A DNA stretch of 64,000 bases from Thioclava sp. GXIMD2076 (GTDB lineage: Bacteria; Pseudomonadota; Alphaproteobacteria; Rhodobacterales; Rhodobacteraceae). The stretch spans positions 1,353,001 through 1,417,000 of the forward strand of contig NZ_CP149932.1 of assembly GCF_037949795.1 (NCBI RefSeq). The letters run 5' to 3'. A program made the position numbers and the translations under genes. Below the pieces are notes generated by a model. It saw only the letters and a program-made list of their open reading frames with translations. It did not search any database and was not told the origin of the DNA. Below are positions 34,798-43,911 of the stretch, piece by piece. The stretch's first letter is position 1; each line of letters begins with the position of its first letter.

Positions 34798-36125
34798 CTA
34801 TTGCGCTTGGCGCGGAGCTTGGCGAACCAGTCCACCCGCTTGCGCATCTCGCGTTCGAATCCGCGATCGGGCGGGTCATAGAGCTGCGCACGGGGCACAT
34901 TGTCGGGGAAGTAATTCTGTCCCGAGAACCCGTCCTCGGCATCATGATCATAGGCATAGCCCGCGCCATAGCCTTGCTCTTTCATAAGGCTGGTCGGCGC
35001 ATTCAGGATATGCTTGGGCGGCGGCGCCGATCCGGTCTGCTTGGCCAATGCCCGCGCACCCTTATAACCCACATAGCCCGCATTGGATTTGGGGGCCAAA
35101 GCCAGATAAATCACCGTTTGCGCCAGCGCCAGCTCGCCTTCGGGCGAGCCGATGCGCTCATAGATCTCCCAGGCATGGAGGGCGTGGGTCTGGGCCTGCG
35201 GGTCGGCCAAGCCGATATCCTCGACCGCCATCCGCACGAAGCGCCGTGCCAGATAGCGGGGGTCCTCGCCGCCCTCGAGCATCCGCGCATACCAGTAAAG
35301 CGCCGCATCGGGGTCGGAGCCGCGCACGGATTTGTGCAGGGCCGAGATCAGGTTGTAATGCTCGTCGCCGGATTTGTCATATTGGGCGGCGCGGCGTTGC
35401 AGCCGCTGGGCCAGCTCTTTGGCATCCATCGGGGTGCTCACCCGGATCGCCGCGACCTGCTCGACGAGATTCAGCATGGCGCGCCCGTCGCCATCGGCCA
35501 TCGCCACCAATGTGGCGCGTGCCTCTTCGGTCAGGGGCAGGGGGGTGCCACGGGCGGCCTCGGCGCGCGAAAGAAGCTCCCCTAAAGCGCCCGCATCGAG
35601 CCTGTGCAGCACCATCACCTGAGCGCGCGACAAGAGTGCGCGGTTCAGCTCGAAACTCGGGTTCTCGGTGGTGGCCCCCACGAGCACGATGGTGCCGTCT
35701 TCCATATGTGGCAGGAAGCCGTCCTGCTGCGCCTTGTTGAAACGGTGGATCTCGTCCACGAAGAGGAGCGTCCCTTGGCCCGCGCGGCGGCGGGTCTTGG
35801 CCGCATCGAACACCTTGCGCAGTTCCGGCACCCCCGAGAAGATCGCGCTGATCTGCACGAAATGGCGGTCGGAGGCGTCCGCGAGGAGCCTCGCGATGGT
35901 GGTCTTGCCCACACCGGGCGGGCCCCAGAGGATCATCGAGGACAGTTTACCCGAGGCCAGCATCCGGCCCAGCGGGGCCTCCTCGGCCAGAATATGGGCC
36001 TGGCCGATTACCTCGGTGATATCTTTCGGGCGCAGACTGTCGGCCAGCGGCCGGTCGCGCGACTCGGGCTCGGTTGCGGGGCGCTGGTCGGCCATGTCGG
36101 GGCTGTTGTCGAAAAGATCGCTCAT
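34794..36125 (-). CDS. rarA: Replication-associated recombination protein A (RarA/MgsA AAA+ ATPase)
   Basis: 443 aa. Walker A GPPGVGKTT (residues 68-76), Walker B LLFVDEIHRF (about 120-129), sensor ATTENPSFELN, and the C-terminal tetramerisation region with SNAGYVGYKGA. RarA acts at stalled replication forks with SSB. Single gene, divergent from crcB and convergent with the luxR-type gene with a 4-base overlap of the ends. Confidence 0.97.
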   Translation of the reverse strand: MSDLFDNSPDMADQRPATEPESRDRPLADSLRPKDITEVIGQAHILAEEAPLGRMLASGKLSSMILWGPPGVGKTTIARLLADASDRHFVQISAIFSGVPELRKVFDAAKTRRRAGQGTLLFVDEIHRFNKAQQDGFLPHMEDGTIVLVGATTENPSFELNRALLSRAQVMVLHRLDAGALGELLSRAEAARGTPLPLTEEARATLVAMADGDGRAMLNLVEQVAAIRVSTPMDAKELAQRLQRRAAQYDKSGDEHYNLISALHKSVRGSDPDAALYWYARMLEGGEDPRYLARRFVRMAVEDIGLADPQAQTHALHAWEIYERIGSPEGELALAQTVIYLALAPKSNAGYVGYKGARALAKQTGSAPPPKHILNAPTSLMKEQGYGAGYAYDHDAEDGFSGQNYFPDNVPRAQLYDPPDRGFEREMRKRVDWFAKLRAKRNS

Positions 36126-36168
36126 GGGTGCACAGTAATCGCCCTTTCAGGCAAGATGAAGACGGGAT

Positions 36169-36197
36169 TTGCGGTGCATCATCCGTGCAGATATGGC
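36169..36197 (+). promoter_or_regulatory. Candidate promoter of the crcB operon
   Basis: TTGCGG (36169-36174), 17-base spacer, TATGGC (36192-36197), 93 bases before crcB in the divergent rarA-crcB gap. Moderate match. Confidence 0.35.
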
Positions 36198-36252
36198 ACA
36201 AGCACACCAAAGATGAAGGATGCAGGGCCCGTCAAGGCGGCGGGTTCCGGCA

Positions 36253-36277
36253 CGCAGGCGGGGCAAAAGCGCCTGCG
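36253..36277 (+). promoter_or_regulatory. Hairpin abutting the crcB ribosome-binding site
   Basis: CGCAGGCG / CGCCTGCG, perfect 8-bp stem with loop GGGCAAAAG... ending 3 bases before GGAG. It does not match the fluoride riboswitch consensus as far as can be judged by eye. It may modulate translation of crcB. Confidence 0.4.
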
Positions 36278-36290
36278 ATAGGAGATGAAG

Positions 36291-36671
36291 ATGTTGTTGA
36301 CGATGTTGCAAGTGGCGCTGGGTGGCGCGATCGGTGCCTCCGGGCGCTACCTCTCGGGGGTGGCGATCCTGCGGATGATGGGGCCTCAACAGATCCCTCT
36401 CGGGGTGATCTTCGTCAATATCGTCGGCTCGTTTTTGATGGGCGCTCTGGTGACGTTTCTGGGTCAGAAAGAATTGACCCACTGGAACGCCTTTCTGGCG
36501 ACAGGGATCCTTGGCGGGTTCACCACATTCTCCTCCTTCTCGCTTGAAACATGGATGCTGATCGAGCGGGGCGAAACGGGGCTGGCTTCCGTTTATGTTG
36601 CGATCTCGCTCGGGGCGTCTCTTCTGGGTCTTATTTTCGGGGTGCATGTAATGCGCTGGGTGCTGGCATGA
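36291..36671 (+). CDS. crcB: Fluoride channel CrcB/Fluc
   Basis: 126 aa, four membrane helices. ATG 36291 is preferred over 36285 because GGAG (36281-36284) is correctly spaced only for the later one. Motifs: GGAIGASGRYLSG, NIVGSFLMGAL (with the conserved Asn) and GGFTTFSSFSLE (the FTTFSxF stretch lining the fluoride pathway). Dual-topology dimers export fluoride. First gene of a coupled operon; overlaps the next gene by 4 bases. Confidence 0.95.
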   Translation: MLLTMLQVALGGAIGASGRYLSGVAILRMMGPQQIPLGVIFVNIVGSFLMGALVTFLGQKELTHWNAFLATGILGGFTTFSSFSLETWMLIERGETGLASVYVAISLGASLLGLIFGVHVMRWVLA

Positions 36672-37711
36672 GCAAGGTTCAAAACGTCAAGGTCGATGCG
36701 GATGGCGCGGAAATGCGGCTTGACCGCTTCCTGAAGAAGCGCTTTCCGCAGATGACGCAGATCATGGTGGAAAAACTCTGCCGCAAGGGGCAGATCCGCG
36801 TGGATGGCGGGCGGGTAAAGCCGGCCCATCGTCTGGAAGAAGGGCAGGAGGTGCGTGTGCCCCCGTTGCCCGAAGAGCGCCCCGAGCCCAAGAATGATGG
36901 TGCGATCACCTCCGATCAGGAGAAGATGATCCAGTCCTGCGTGATCTGGAAGGACGAGCATATCATCGCGATCAACAAGCCGCCGGGTCTGCCTTCGCAG
37001 GGCGGGTCGGGGCAGGGCAATGTCCATGTGGACGGCCTCGCCGACGCTCTGATGTTCGGCTATAAAGAACGCCCGAAACTGGTGCACCGTCTGGACAAGG
37101 ATACCTCGGGCGTGCTGCTTCTGGCGCGCACCGACCGTGTGGCACGCCGCCTGTCGGAGGCCTTCCGCCGCAAGACCACCCGCAAGATCTACTGGGCGGC
37201 CGTCGCGGGAGCACCGCAGCCGAAATTCGGCACAATCCGCTACGGGCTTGAAAAGCAGGGCGGTCACGGGCCGCATGGCGCGGGCGAGAAGATGATCTGC
37301 ATCCATCCCGCCAAGATGAACGAGCATCCCGAGGCCAAGCGTTCTACTACCGATTATTTCACGCTGCATATCCTTGGCCAGCGCCTGTCATGGGTCGCGC
37401 TGGTGCCGATCACGGGGCGCACCCACCAGCTGCGCGCCCATATGGCCGAGATCGGCAACCCGATCGTGGGCGACGGCAAATATGGTGGCTCGAGCCAGGA
37501 AAACATGGGCGACGGCTGGGGCGCCCAGCTGGGTGGCGAGGTCTCGCGCAAGCTGCACCTGCATGCGCGCCAGATCAGCTTCGATCACCCGATCACCGGC
37601 AAGCGCATCACCGTCGAGGCGCCCTTGCCCGAGCATATGAAAAAGACATGGAAGTTGCTGGACTGGAACGAGAAAGATGTGCCCGCCGATCCGTTCGAGG
37701 ATCTGATGTAA
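36668..37711 (+). CDS. RluA-family 23S rRNA/tRNA pseudouridine synthase (RluC/RluD-like)
   Basis: 347 aa. Starts at ATG 36668, overlapping crcB (ATGA). N-terminal S4 RNA-binding domain (EMRLDRFLKKRFP... VEKLCRKGQIRVDG), then the catalytic motif HRLDKDTSG (140-148), with Asp143 the predicted catalytic residue, and GRTHQLRAHMAEIG. Exact target uridines cannot be assigned; with an S4 domain, the large-subunit enzymes RluC or RluD are nearest. Overlaps the HAD gene by one base. Confidence 0.93.
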   Translation: MSKVQNVKVDADGAEMRLDRFLKKRFPQMTQIMVEKLCRKGQIRVDGGRVKPAHRLEEGQEVRVPPLPEERPEPKNDGAITSDQEKMIQSCVIWKDEHIIAINKPPGLPSQGGSGQGNVHVDGLADALMFGYKERPKLVHRLDKDTSGVLLLARTDRVARRLSEAFRRKTTRKIYWAAVAGAPQPKFGTIRYGLEKQGGHGPHGAGEKMICIHPAKMNEHPEAKRSTTDYFTLHILGQRLSWVALVPITGRTHQLRAHMAEIGNPIVGDGKYGGSSQENMGDGWGAQLGGEVSRKLHLHARQISFDHPITGKRITVEAPLPEHMKKTWKLLDWNEKDVPADPFEDLM

Positions 37712-38373
37712 TGCTTGCTATCTTCGACGTCGATGGCACGATCTCGGATAGCCAGCACCATATCACCCATGCGATGGCGCTGGGGTTCGAGGCAGTAGGG
37801 CTGACGCCTCTGCCTGCCTCCGAGGTGTTGTCGATCGTCGGGCTCTCGTTGCCCGAGGCTCTGATGCGGCTTCTGCCCGATGCGCCGCAAGCGACCCGCG
37901 ATGCGGTGGTCGAGGGCTACAAGGCCAGCTACAAATCCGCGCGTGCCGCCAGCCCCGCTCCGCTCTATCCGGGGGCCAAGGACTTGCTGGACCGTCTGCA
38001 GGCGCGCGAGGATACCGTGCTTGCGGTGGCGACCGGAAAATCGCGCCGCGGATTGCGCGCGCTGGTCGAGCATCATGGGCTCGAGCGGCATTTTGTGTCG
38101 CTGCAATGCGCCGATGACCATCCCTCCAAGCCGCATCCTGCCATGGTGCAGGCGGCGCTCGAGGAAACGGGCATGGAGGCTGCGCAGGCGGTCATGATCG
38201 GGGATACGAGCTACGATATCGAGATGGGCCGTGCCGCCGGTCTGCGCACCATCGGGGTGGCATGGGGATATCATCCGCTGGACGCGCTCGAGGCTGCCGG
38301 TGTGGATCATATCGTTCACGATTTCAAAGAGTTGGAGGCGCTTCTGACGCGCCTAACGGAGGAGGTGGCATGA
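37711..38373 (+). CDS. HAD-superfamily phosphatase (phosphoglycolate phosphatase-like)
   Basis: 220 aa. Motif I FDVDGT (Asp6, Asp8), motif II VATGKSRRG, motif III lysine KPHPAM and motif IV GDTSYDIEMG are all present, with a helical cap after motif I. The substrate is unknown; the subgroup includes Gph and pyrophosphatase-like enzymes. It is wedged between the pseudouridine synthase (TAATG) and ATP12 (ATGA), so it is surely co-translated. Confidence 0.92.
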   Translation: MLAIFDVDGTISDSQHHITHAMALGFEAVGLTPLPASEVLSIVGLSLPEALMRLLPDAPQATRDAVVEGYKASYKSARAASPAPLYPGAKDLLDRLQAREDTVLAVATGKSRRGLRALVEHHGLERHFVSLQCADDHPSKPHPAMVQAALEETGMEAAQAVMIGDTSYDIEMGRAAGLRTIGVAWGYHPLDALEAAGVDHIVHDFKELEALLTRLTEEVA

Positions 38374-39080
38374 GCAGCTGGACTGCGAAACGTTTCTGGA
38401 AAGAGGCAACCGTAGTGGCGTCCGACGACGGGTTCGGCGTGGCGCTCGACGGGCGTCCGGTGAAGACCCCCGCAAAGGCGCCGCTGGTGGTGCCGACACA
38501 GGCGCTGGCGCTTGCGATTGCCGCCGAATGGGACGCGCAGGAGGGCGAGATCAAGCCCGAGACCATGCCACTCACCCGCGCGGCCAATGCCGCCATCGAC
38601 AAGGTCGCCGTCCAGCATGAGGAGGTTGCGGCCTATATTGCGGAATATGGCGGCACCGATCTGCTATGCTATCGCGCCGATCAGCCGGAGCGTCTGGCCG
38701 AGCGCCAGGCCGAGGGCTGGGACCCGCTTCTGGCTTGGGCCAAGGCGCGTTACGGGGTCACGCTTGCGGTCACGCAGGGGCTTCTGCCCGTCCCGCAACC
38801 GGAAGTCGACCTCCGCAAACTGCATGACGAGGTGCGCGCGCTGACCCCCTTCGAGCTGTCACCGCTGCATGATCTGGTGGGAATCAGCGGCTCGCTGATT
38901 CTGGGTCTGGCCGTGATCGAAGGTGAGATCGACGCCGAACAGGCCTTCACGCTGTCGCGAATTGACGAGAGATTCCAAGCGGAAGAATGGGGCCGGGACG
39001 AAGAGGCCCATCTTGCAGATCTGGTCAAAAAACAGGCTCTTCTGGACGCCGCGCGGTTCTGGTCCTTGTTACACGAATGA
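38370..39080 (+). CDS. ATP12-family F1-ATPase assembly chaperone
   Basis: 236 aa. KRFWKEATVV near the start, FGVALDGRPVKTPAK, and the core YGGTDLLCYRAD, SPLHDLVGISGSLILGLAV are the ATP12 (PF07542) pattern. In mitochondria ATP12 binds the alpha subunit of F1 before assembly; alphaproteobacterial homologues are thought to do likewise. No atp genes lie in this window. Last gene of the crcB operon. Confidence 0.95.
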   Translation: MSSWTAKRFWKEATVVASDDGFGVALDGRPVKTPAKAPLVVPTQALALAIAAEWDAQEGEIKPETMPLTRAANAAIDKVAVQHEEVAAYIAEYGGTDLLCYRADQPERLAERQAEGWDPLLAWAKARYGVTLAVTQGLLPVPQPEVDLRKLHDEVRALTPFELSPLHDLVGISGSLILGLAVIEGEIDAEQAFTLSRIDERFQAEEWGRDEEAHLADLVKKQALLDAARFWSLLHE

Positions 39081-39171
39081 ACGGCCTGTCTAAAAAGGCA
39101 AGTTTGAGTTCCTTTCCTGAGCAATTGCCTAATCGATGAGCGAATTTATTGCAAAATGATGGTTTGGGTTC

Positions 39172-39201
39172 TTGACCTTAAAGCCAATACGCGCTCACAA
39201 T
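39172..39201 (+). promoter_or_regulatory. Candidate promoter of aapJQMP
   Basis: TTGACC (39172-39177), 18-base spacer, CACAAT (39196-39201), about 100 bases upstream of aapJ, in the most A/T-rich stretch of the gap after ATP12. Confidence 0.5.
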
Positions 39202-39266
39202 TCTGGCACTGGGGATAACCTCACAGTCTCCCGACGGCACAAAGCCGCGTGAGAACCGTTCAAGAA

Positions 39267-39282
39267 CCGCCCTCAAGGGCGG
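39267..39282 (+). promoter_or_regulatory. Short hairpin before the aapJ ribosome-binding site
   Basis: CCGCCCT / AGGGCGG with a 2-4 base loop, 8 bases ahead of GGAAGAGG. Transporter leaders in alphaproteobacteria are often small-RNA targets; whether this one is cannot be told. Confidence 0.35.
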
Positions 39283-39302
39283 CAACTCAGGAAGAGGTAA
39301 TA

Positions 39303-40319
39303 ATGAATAAACTAGCACTTCTCGGCGCTGTAGCTGCCACTGGTCTGACCGCAGCCGCGGCACAAGCTGCAACGCTGGATGATGTGAAGGCACGCGGCAC
39401 GCTCAACTGTGGCGTGAACTCGGGTCTGGTCGGCTTTGCTACGCCGGATGCCAACGGTAACTGGACCGGCTTCGATGTCGCGATTTGTAAAGCCGTAGCC
39501 GCCGCCGTTCTGGGCGATGCGAGCAAAGTGAACTACGTTCCGGTCTCGAGCCAGAACCGCTTCACCGCACTCAGCTCGGGCGAGATCGACCTGCTGTCGC
39601 GGAACACCACCTGGACCTTCTCGCGTGATGTCGACCTGAAACTCGATTTCGCGGGCGTCAACTACTATGACGGTCAGGGCTTCATGGTCCGCAAGGATCT
39701 GGGCGTGACCTCGGCCAAGGAACTGGATGGCGCGACCGTCTGTATCCAGACCGGCACCACCACCGAGCTGAACCTTGCCGATTACTTCAAAGCCAATGGC
39801 ATGACCTATAATCCGGTCTCGGTTGACACCAACTCGGAGGGCGAGCAGCAATTCCTCGCCGGTGCATGTGACGCATACACCACCGACGCATCGGGTCTGG
39901 CCGCAACCCGCGCAGCTTTCGCCAATCCGGGTGATTACATCATCCTGCCGGAAATCATCTCGAAAGAGCCGCTCGGACCGTCGGTCCGCCACGGCGATAA
40001 CGAGTGGGGCGATATTGTCCGCTGGACGCTGAACGCGCTGATCGCTGCCGAAGAATACGGTATCACCTCGACCAATGCCGATGAGCTGGCAACCACCAGC
40101 GAGAACCCCGAGATCCGCCGTATTCTCGGTGCAGAGGGTGATCTGGGCAAGATGTTCGGTCTGGACGCCGAATGGGCCAAGCGCGCGATCAAGGCGGGCG
40201 GCAACTATGGCGAGATCTTCGCTGCCACCATCGGTGAGGATACCCCGATCGGTCTGGCGCGCGGTCTGAACGCACAGTGGACCCAAGGTGGTCTGCTTTA
40301 CGCTCCGCCCTTCCGCTAA
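39303..40319 (+). CDS. aapJ: General L-amino-acid ABC transporter, periplasmic binding protein
   Basis: 338 aa. ATG 39303 gives a clear signal peptide (MNKLALLGAVAATGLTAAAA, cleavage after AQA near residue 22). The mature protein starts TLDDVKARGTLNCGVN; amino-acid-binding core GFDVAICKAVAAAVLG and SGEIDLLSRNTTWTFSRD match AapJ, larger than HisJ. Captures a broad range of L-amino acids for AapQMP. A terminator-like hairpin follows, which would leave more aapJ than permease mRNA. Confidence 0.95.
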   Translation: MNKLALLGAVAATGLTAAAAQAATLDDVKARGTLNCGVNSGLVGFATPDANGNWTGFDVAICKAVAAAVLGDASKVNYVPVSSQNRFTALSSGEIDLLSRNTTWTFSRDVDLKLDFAGVNYYDGQGFMVRKDLGVTSAKELDGATVCIQTGTTTELNLADYFKANGMTYNPVSVDTNSEGEQQFLAGACDAYTTDASGLAATRAAFANPGDYIILPEIISKEPLGPSVRHGDNEWGDIVRWTLNALIAAEEYGITSTNADELATTSENPEIRRILGAEGDLGKMFGLDAEWAKRAIKAGGNYGEIFAATIGEDTPIGLARGLNAQWTQGGLLYAPPFR

Positions 40320-40334
40320 TATAGATCCTGAAGG

Positions 40335-40364
40335 GGGGCGCTCGGGAGACCCAGCGCCCCTTTT
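40335..40364 (+). terminator. Attenuating terminator between aapJ and aapQ
   Basis: GGGGCGCT / AGCGCCCC with a 10-base loop followed by TTTTC, 16 bases after the aapJ stop. Partial termination here would explain surplus binding protein over permease. Confidence 0.75.
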
Positions 40365-40453
40365 CAATTCAACGAACAAAAAATGGCCCGCGGGCGAGGC
40401 AACGACCTCATTGGCGACAAACAGCCGCCCAGCACAGGCACAGGGGTATACCA

Positions 40454-41707
40454 ATGGCAAATGCGCATGATGGGCCGGAGCGTGGCTTCCGGCTCAGCGA
40501 TCTCATATACGACACGCGCTACCGGTCTTTGACCATCCAGACAATCACGCTAATCCTCGTCATGCTGGGCGTAGTCTGGCTGGTGGATAACGTGATCACC
40601 AATTTCCAAGCGCTTGGAAAAGATTTCAACTTCAGCTTCCTCGGACAGCGCGCGGGCTATGACATCGCCCAGACACTGATTCCCTACAGCAATGACGATA
40701 CCCATGCGCGGGCGGCTCTTGTGGGGCTGCTCAACACGCTCTGGGTCTCCTTCCTCGGCTGTATTGCGGCGACCATTATCGGGATCGTCGTGGGGATTCT
40801 GCGGCTGTCGAATAACTGGCTGATCTCGCGGCTGATGACGGTCTATGTCGAAGCGTTCCGTAACGTTCCGCTTCTGCTGTGGATTCTGGTGGCGATTGCC
40901 GTCATGACCGAGCTGACGCCCTCTCCGGCAAGCTATCGCGGCGAGAATTCCGCCTCGTCGATGCTGTTCTTTGACACGGTGGCCTTTACCAATCGTGGCA
41001 CGCATATTCCGGGCATCGAGTTCACTCATGGCCTTGGTTCGATCGATACCGCGCTGGCGCCGATCTCGCTGAATTTCATCGCCTTTGTCATCGTGGTCGC
41101 CGTGTCGATCTTTGCCAACCGCAAGCTGCGTGATCATGCGGCGCGTGTGCAAAGCGCGACCGGCGTCCGCCCGACGACGTGGTGGAAATCACTCCTGATC
41201 CTCTTTGTGCCTGCGATCGCCCTTCTGGCCGCGCTCGGGATGACGCTGAACGCGCCGATGCTCGAGCGGTTCAACTTTACCGGCGGTATCGATGTGTCGA
41301 ACGCGATGGTCGCGCTCTGGCTGGGGCTGTCGCTCTATACCGGTGCCTTCATCGCCGAGATTGTACGCGCGGGCATCATGTCCGTCTCGCGCGGGCAATC
41401 CGAGGCGGCCTTCGCGCTGGGTCTGCGGCCCAACCGCACGATGAAGCTCGTGATCCTGCCGCAGGCACTGCGCGTGATCGTGCCGCCACTGATCTCGCAA
41501 TATCTCAACCTCACCAAGAACTCGTCGCTGGCAATCGCCGTGGGCTACATGGACCTGCGCGGCACGCTGGGCGGTATCACGATGAACCAGACCGGTCGCG
41601 AGATCGAAGCCATCCTCTTGATGATGCTGATCTATCTCGCCGTTTCGCTGGCAATTTCCGGCGTCATGAACCTCTACAACCGGTCGGTAAAGCTGAAGGA
41701 GCGGTGA
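40454..41707 (+). CDS. aapQ: General L-amino-acid ABC transporter, permease AapQ
   Basis: 417 aa membrane protein of the HisMQ family. N-terminal LIYDTRYRSLTIQTITLI and the inner-membrane-permease (EAA) motif EAAFALGLRPNRTMKLVILPQALRV near the C-terminus (quoted in part: SEAAFALGLRPN) that contacts the ATPase. Pairs with AapM to form the channel. One base separates it from aapM. Confidence 0.95.
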   Translation: MANAHDGPERGFRLSDLIYDTRYRSLTIQTITLILVMLGVVWLVDNVITNFQALGKDFNFSFLGQRAGYDIAQTLIPYSNDDTHARAALVGLLNTLWVSFLGCIAATIIGIVVGILRLSNNWLISRLMTVYVEAFRNVPLLLWILVAIAVMTELTPSPASYRGENSASSMLFFDTVAFTNRGTHIPGIEFTHGLGSIDTALAPISLNFIAFVIVVAVSIFANRKLRDHAARVQSATGVRPTTWWKSLLILFVPAIALLAALGMTLNAPMLERFNFTGGIDVSNAMVALWLGLSLYTGAFIAEIVRAGIMSVSRGQSEAAFALGLRPNRTMKLVILPQALRVIVPPLISQYLNLTKNSSLAIAVGYMDLRGTLGGITMNQTGREIEAILLMMLIYLAVSLAISGVMNLYNRSVKLKER

Positions 41708-41708
41708 G

Positions 41709-43025
41709 ATGAGCGATACACATGCACAATCCGTCGCCTATGTGCGCGACACCATGCTGCCCCAGCAACAACCGCCGACAAATCAATCCGGCGCGGTGAA
41801 ATGGCTACGCGAGAATATGTTCTCGGGCTGGGCGAACACGGTGCTGACCCTTCTGGGCATCATCGTTGTCTATCTGTTCGTCTCGCATTTCTACGCGTGG
41901 TTCCTCCATGGCGTCTGGAATGCCGAGAGCCTGAGCGAATGCCGCCAGATCATCACCGAGAAATGGGGTGAGGGGGCAACCGGCGCTTGCTGGGCGGTGA
42001 TCCATCACCGCTGGAACCAGATCATCTTCGGCTTCTACCCGCCAGAGCTCTACTGGCGCCCGGTTGTGGTCTTCCTTGGCCTGTTCGTGGCAATCGCACC
42101 GGTGCTGTTCTCGCAGCTGCCGCGCAAGATGCTGGCGTTCTCCGCCCTCTACCCGCTGGCTGCCATCTGGCTTCTGTGGGGTGGCTCGATCTGGCCGGTG
42201 GTCATGATCGCTGCGGGTTTCTTCATCGGCTATGTCCTGCTGAAAGCACTGGCGCCGGTGAACAGGGCCCTCGCTGTGATTGCTGCAATCCTCGTGCCGG
42301 TGCTCTTCTGGGTCTACGCGGTTGACCCGCTGGATGCGGGGCTGAGTGCCATCCTTCCGGTCGCGATCGCCTCTGTGGGGTCCAACCAGTTCGGTGGCTT
42401 CCTGCTGGCGATCGTCATCGGGGCAGGGGGCATCGGCCTGTCGTTGCCCTTGGGGATCATGCTGGCGCTTGGCCGCCAGTCGAATATGTTCCTGATCAAG
42501 ACGCTGTCGATTGTCTTCATCGAGTTTATCCGTGGCGTTCCGTTGATCACGCTTCTCTTCGTGGCCTCGACGCTCCTGAACTACTTCCTGCCGCCAGGTA
42601 CGAATTTCGACATCATCCTGCGGGTAATGATCCTCGTTACGCTGTTCTCGGCCGCCTATATCGCGGAAGTGATTCGTGGCGGTCTGGCGGCCCTGCCGCG
42701 CGGCCAATACGAGGCGGCGGATGCGCTGGGTCTGGATTACTGGAAAGCGCAACGGCTGATCATCCTGCCGCAGGCGCTGAAAATCTCGATCCCCGGCATC
42801 GTGTCGACCTTCATCGGCATGTTCAAGGACACAACACTCGTGACCTTCGTGGGCCTCTATGACCCGCTGAAATCCATCCCCGATGCGATCCGCAACAATT
42901 TCGAATGGAAGGGCGTCTATTGGGAACCCTTCCTCTTCGTGGGCGTGATCTTCTTCCTCTTCAATTTCGGCATGTCGCGCTACTCGATGTATCTCGAGCG
43001 CAAGCTGAAACGTGACCACCGATAA
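41709..43025 (+). CDS. aapM: General L-amino-acid ABC transporter, permease AapM
   Basis: 438 aa. Several extra N-terminal membrane helices as typical for AapM, a C-terminal HisMQ domain (VFIEFIRGVPLITLLF) and EAA loop EAADALGLDYWKAQRLIILP. Begins one base after the aapQ stop (TGAG ATG), so translation is coupled. Confidence 0.95.
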   Translation: MSDTHAQSVAYVRDTMLPQQQPPTNQSGAVKWLRENMFSGWANTVLTLLGIIVVYLFVSHFYAWFLHGVWNAESLSECRQIITEKWGEGATGACWAVIHHRWNQIIFGFYPPELYWRPVVVFLGLFVAIAPVLFSQLPRKMLAFSALYPLAAIWLLWGGSIWPVVMIAAGFFIGYVLLKALAPVNRALAVIAAILVPVLFWVYAVDPLDAGLSAILPVAIASVGSNQFGGFLLAIVIGAGGIGLSLPLGIMLALGRQSNMFLIKTLSIVFIEFIRGVPLITLLFVASTLLNYFLPPGTNFDIILRVMILVTLFSAAYIAEVIRGGLAALPRGQYEAADALGLDYWKAQRLIILPQALKISIPGIVSTFIGMFKDTTLVTFVGLYDPLKSIPDAIRNNFEWKGVYWEPFLFVGVIFFLFNFGMSRYSMYLERKLKRDHR

Positions 43026-43040
43026 GGAGGCCAGAGACAA

Positions 43041-43820
43041 ATGGCTGATATGACTATGGCAACCACCAATCCGAAAGCCTCCGACGAGGTCGCGATCCGT
43101 ATCGAGGGCATGAACAAGTGGTACGGCCAGTTCCACGTCCTGCGTGATATCGACCTGACGGTCACCCGTGGCGAGCGCATCGTCATCGCGGGTCCGTCGG
43201 GGTCGGGGAAATCCACCATGATCCGCTGCATCAACCGTCTGGAAGAGCACCAGTCGGGCAAGATTGTCGTGGATGGCACCGAGCTGACCAATGATCTGAA
43301 AAACATCGACAAGGTGCGCTCTGAAGTGGGGATGGTGTTCCAGCACTTCAACCTCTTCCCGCATCTGACGATCCTCGAGAACTGCACGCTCGCGCCGATC
43401 TGGGTTCGCAAGATCCCGAAGAAGCAGGCCGAAGAAACCGCGATGCATTTCCTCGAGAAGGTGAAGATCCCCGATCAGGCCCATAAATATCCGGGTATGC
43501 TCTCGGGCGGCCAGCAGCAGCGTGTGGCGATTGCCCGCTCGCTCTGCATGATGCCCAAGATCATGCTCTTCGACGAGCCGACCTCGGCGCTTGACCCGGA
43601 GATGATCAAGGAGGTGCTCGACACCATGATCGAGCTGGCGGAAGAGGGGATGACCATGCTCTGCGTGACCCACGAGATGGGCTTCGCGCAATCCGTGGCC
43701 GACCGCGTGATCTTCATGGCCGATGGCCAGATCGTCGAGCAGAACAATCCGCATGATTTCTTCCACAACCCGCAATCGGAACGCACCAAGCAGTTCCTGA
43801 GCCAGATCCTCAACCACTGA
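43041..43820 (+). CDS. aapP: General L-amino-acid ABC transporter, ATP-binding protein
   Basis: 259 aa. Walker [10 protein letters not shown] (51-59), signature LSGGQQQR (154-161), Walker B IMLFDEP (174-180). Strong AAGGAGG ribosome-binding site 13 bases after aapM. Energises AapQM. Last gene of the operon; three hairpins follow. Confidence 0.97.
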   Translation: MADMTMATTNPKASDEVAIRIEGMNKWYGQFHVLRDIDLTVTRGERIVIAGPSGSGKSTMIRCINRLEEHQSGKIVVDGTELTNDLKNIDKVRSEVGMVFQHFNLFPHLTILENCTLAPIWVRKIPKKQAEETAMHFLEKVKIPDQAHKYPGMLSGGQQQRVAIARSLCMMPKIMLFDEPTSALDPEMIKEVLDTMIELAEEGMTMLCVTHEMGFAQSVADRVIFMADGQIVEQNNPHDFFHNPQSERTKQFLSQILNH

Positions 43821-43833
43821 GTTGGGCGGCGGA

Positions 43834-43889
43834 GGGGGCAGAGCCCCCGACCGGATTGGCTTGGGGTTCAATGCCCCAAGCCAATCCGG
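43834..43889 (+). repeat. Two adjacent perfect hairpins after aapP
   Basis: GGGGGC-AGA-GCCCCC (43834-43848), then a perfect 16-bp inverted repeat CCGGATTGGCTTGGGG (43851-43866) / CCCCAAGCCAATCCGG (43874-43889) with a 7-base loop. No T-run. The composition and tandem hairpins suggest an intergenic palindromic repeat of the REP/RIP kind; only one copy is in the window. Confidence 0.6.
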
Positions 43890-43911
43890 CCCCGCCATCA
43901 CATGAAACCGG

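Noticed and set aside
36126..36290. Fluoride riboswitch before crcB
   Set aside because: GGAGATGAAG resembles part of the consensus start, but it is the ribosome-binding site itself, and the conserved pseudoknot partner bases are not seen. Only a simple hairpin is supported.
39204..39220. Sigma-54 promoter (TGGCAC) before aapJ
   Set aside because: The -12 GC element is missing at the required spacing (AA is found), so only the sigma-70-like pair was kept.
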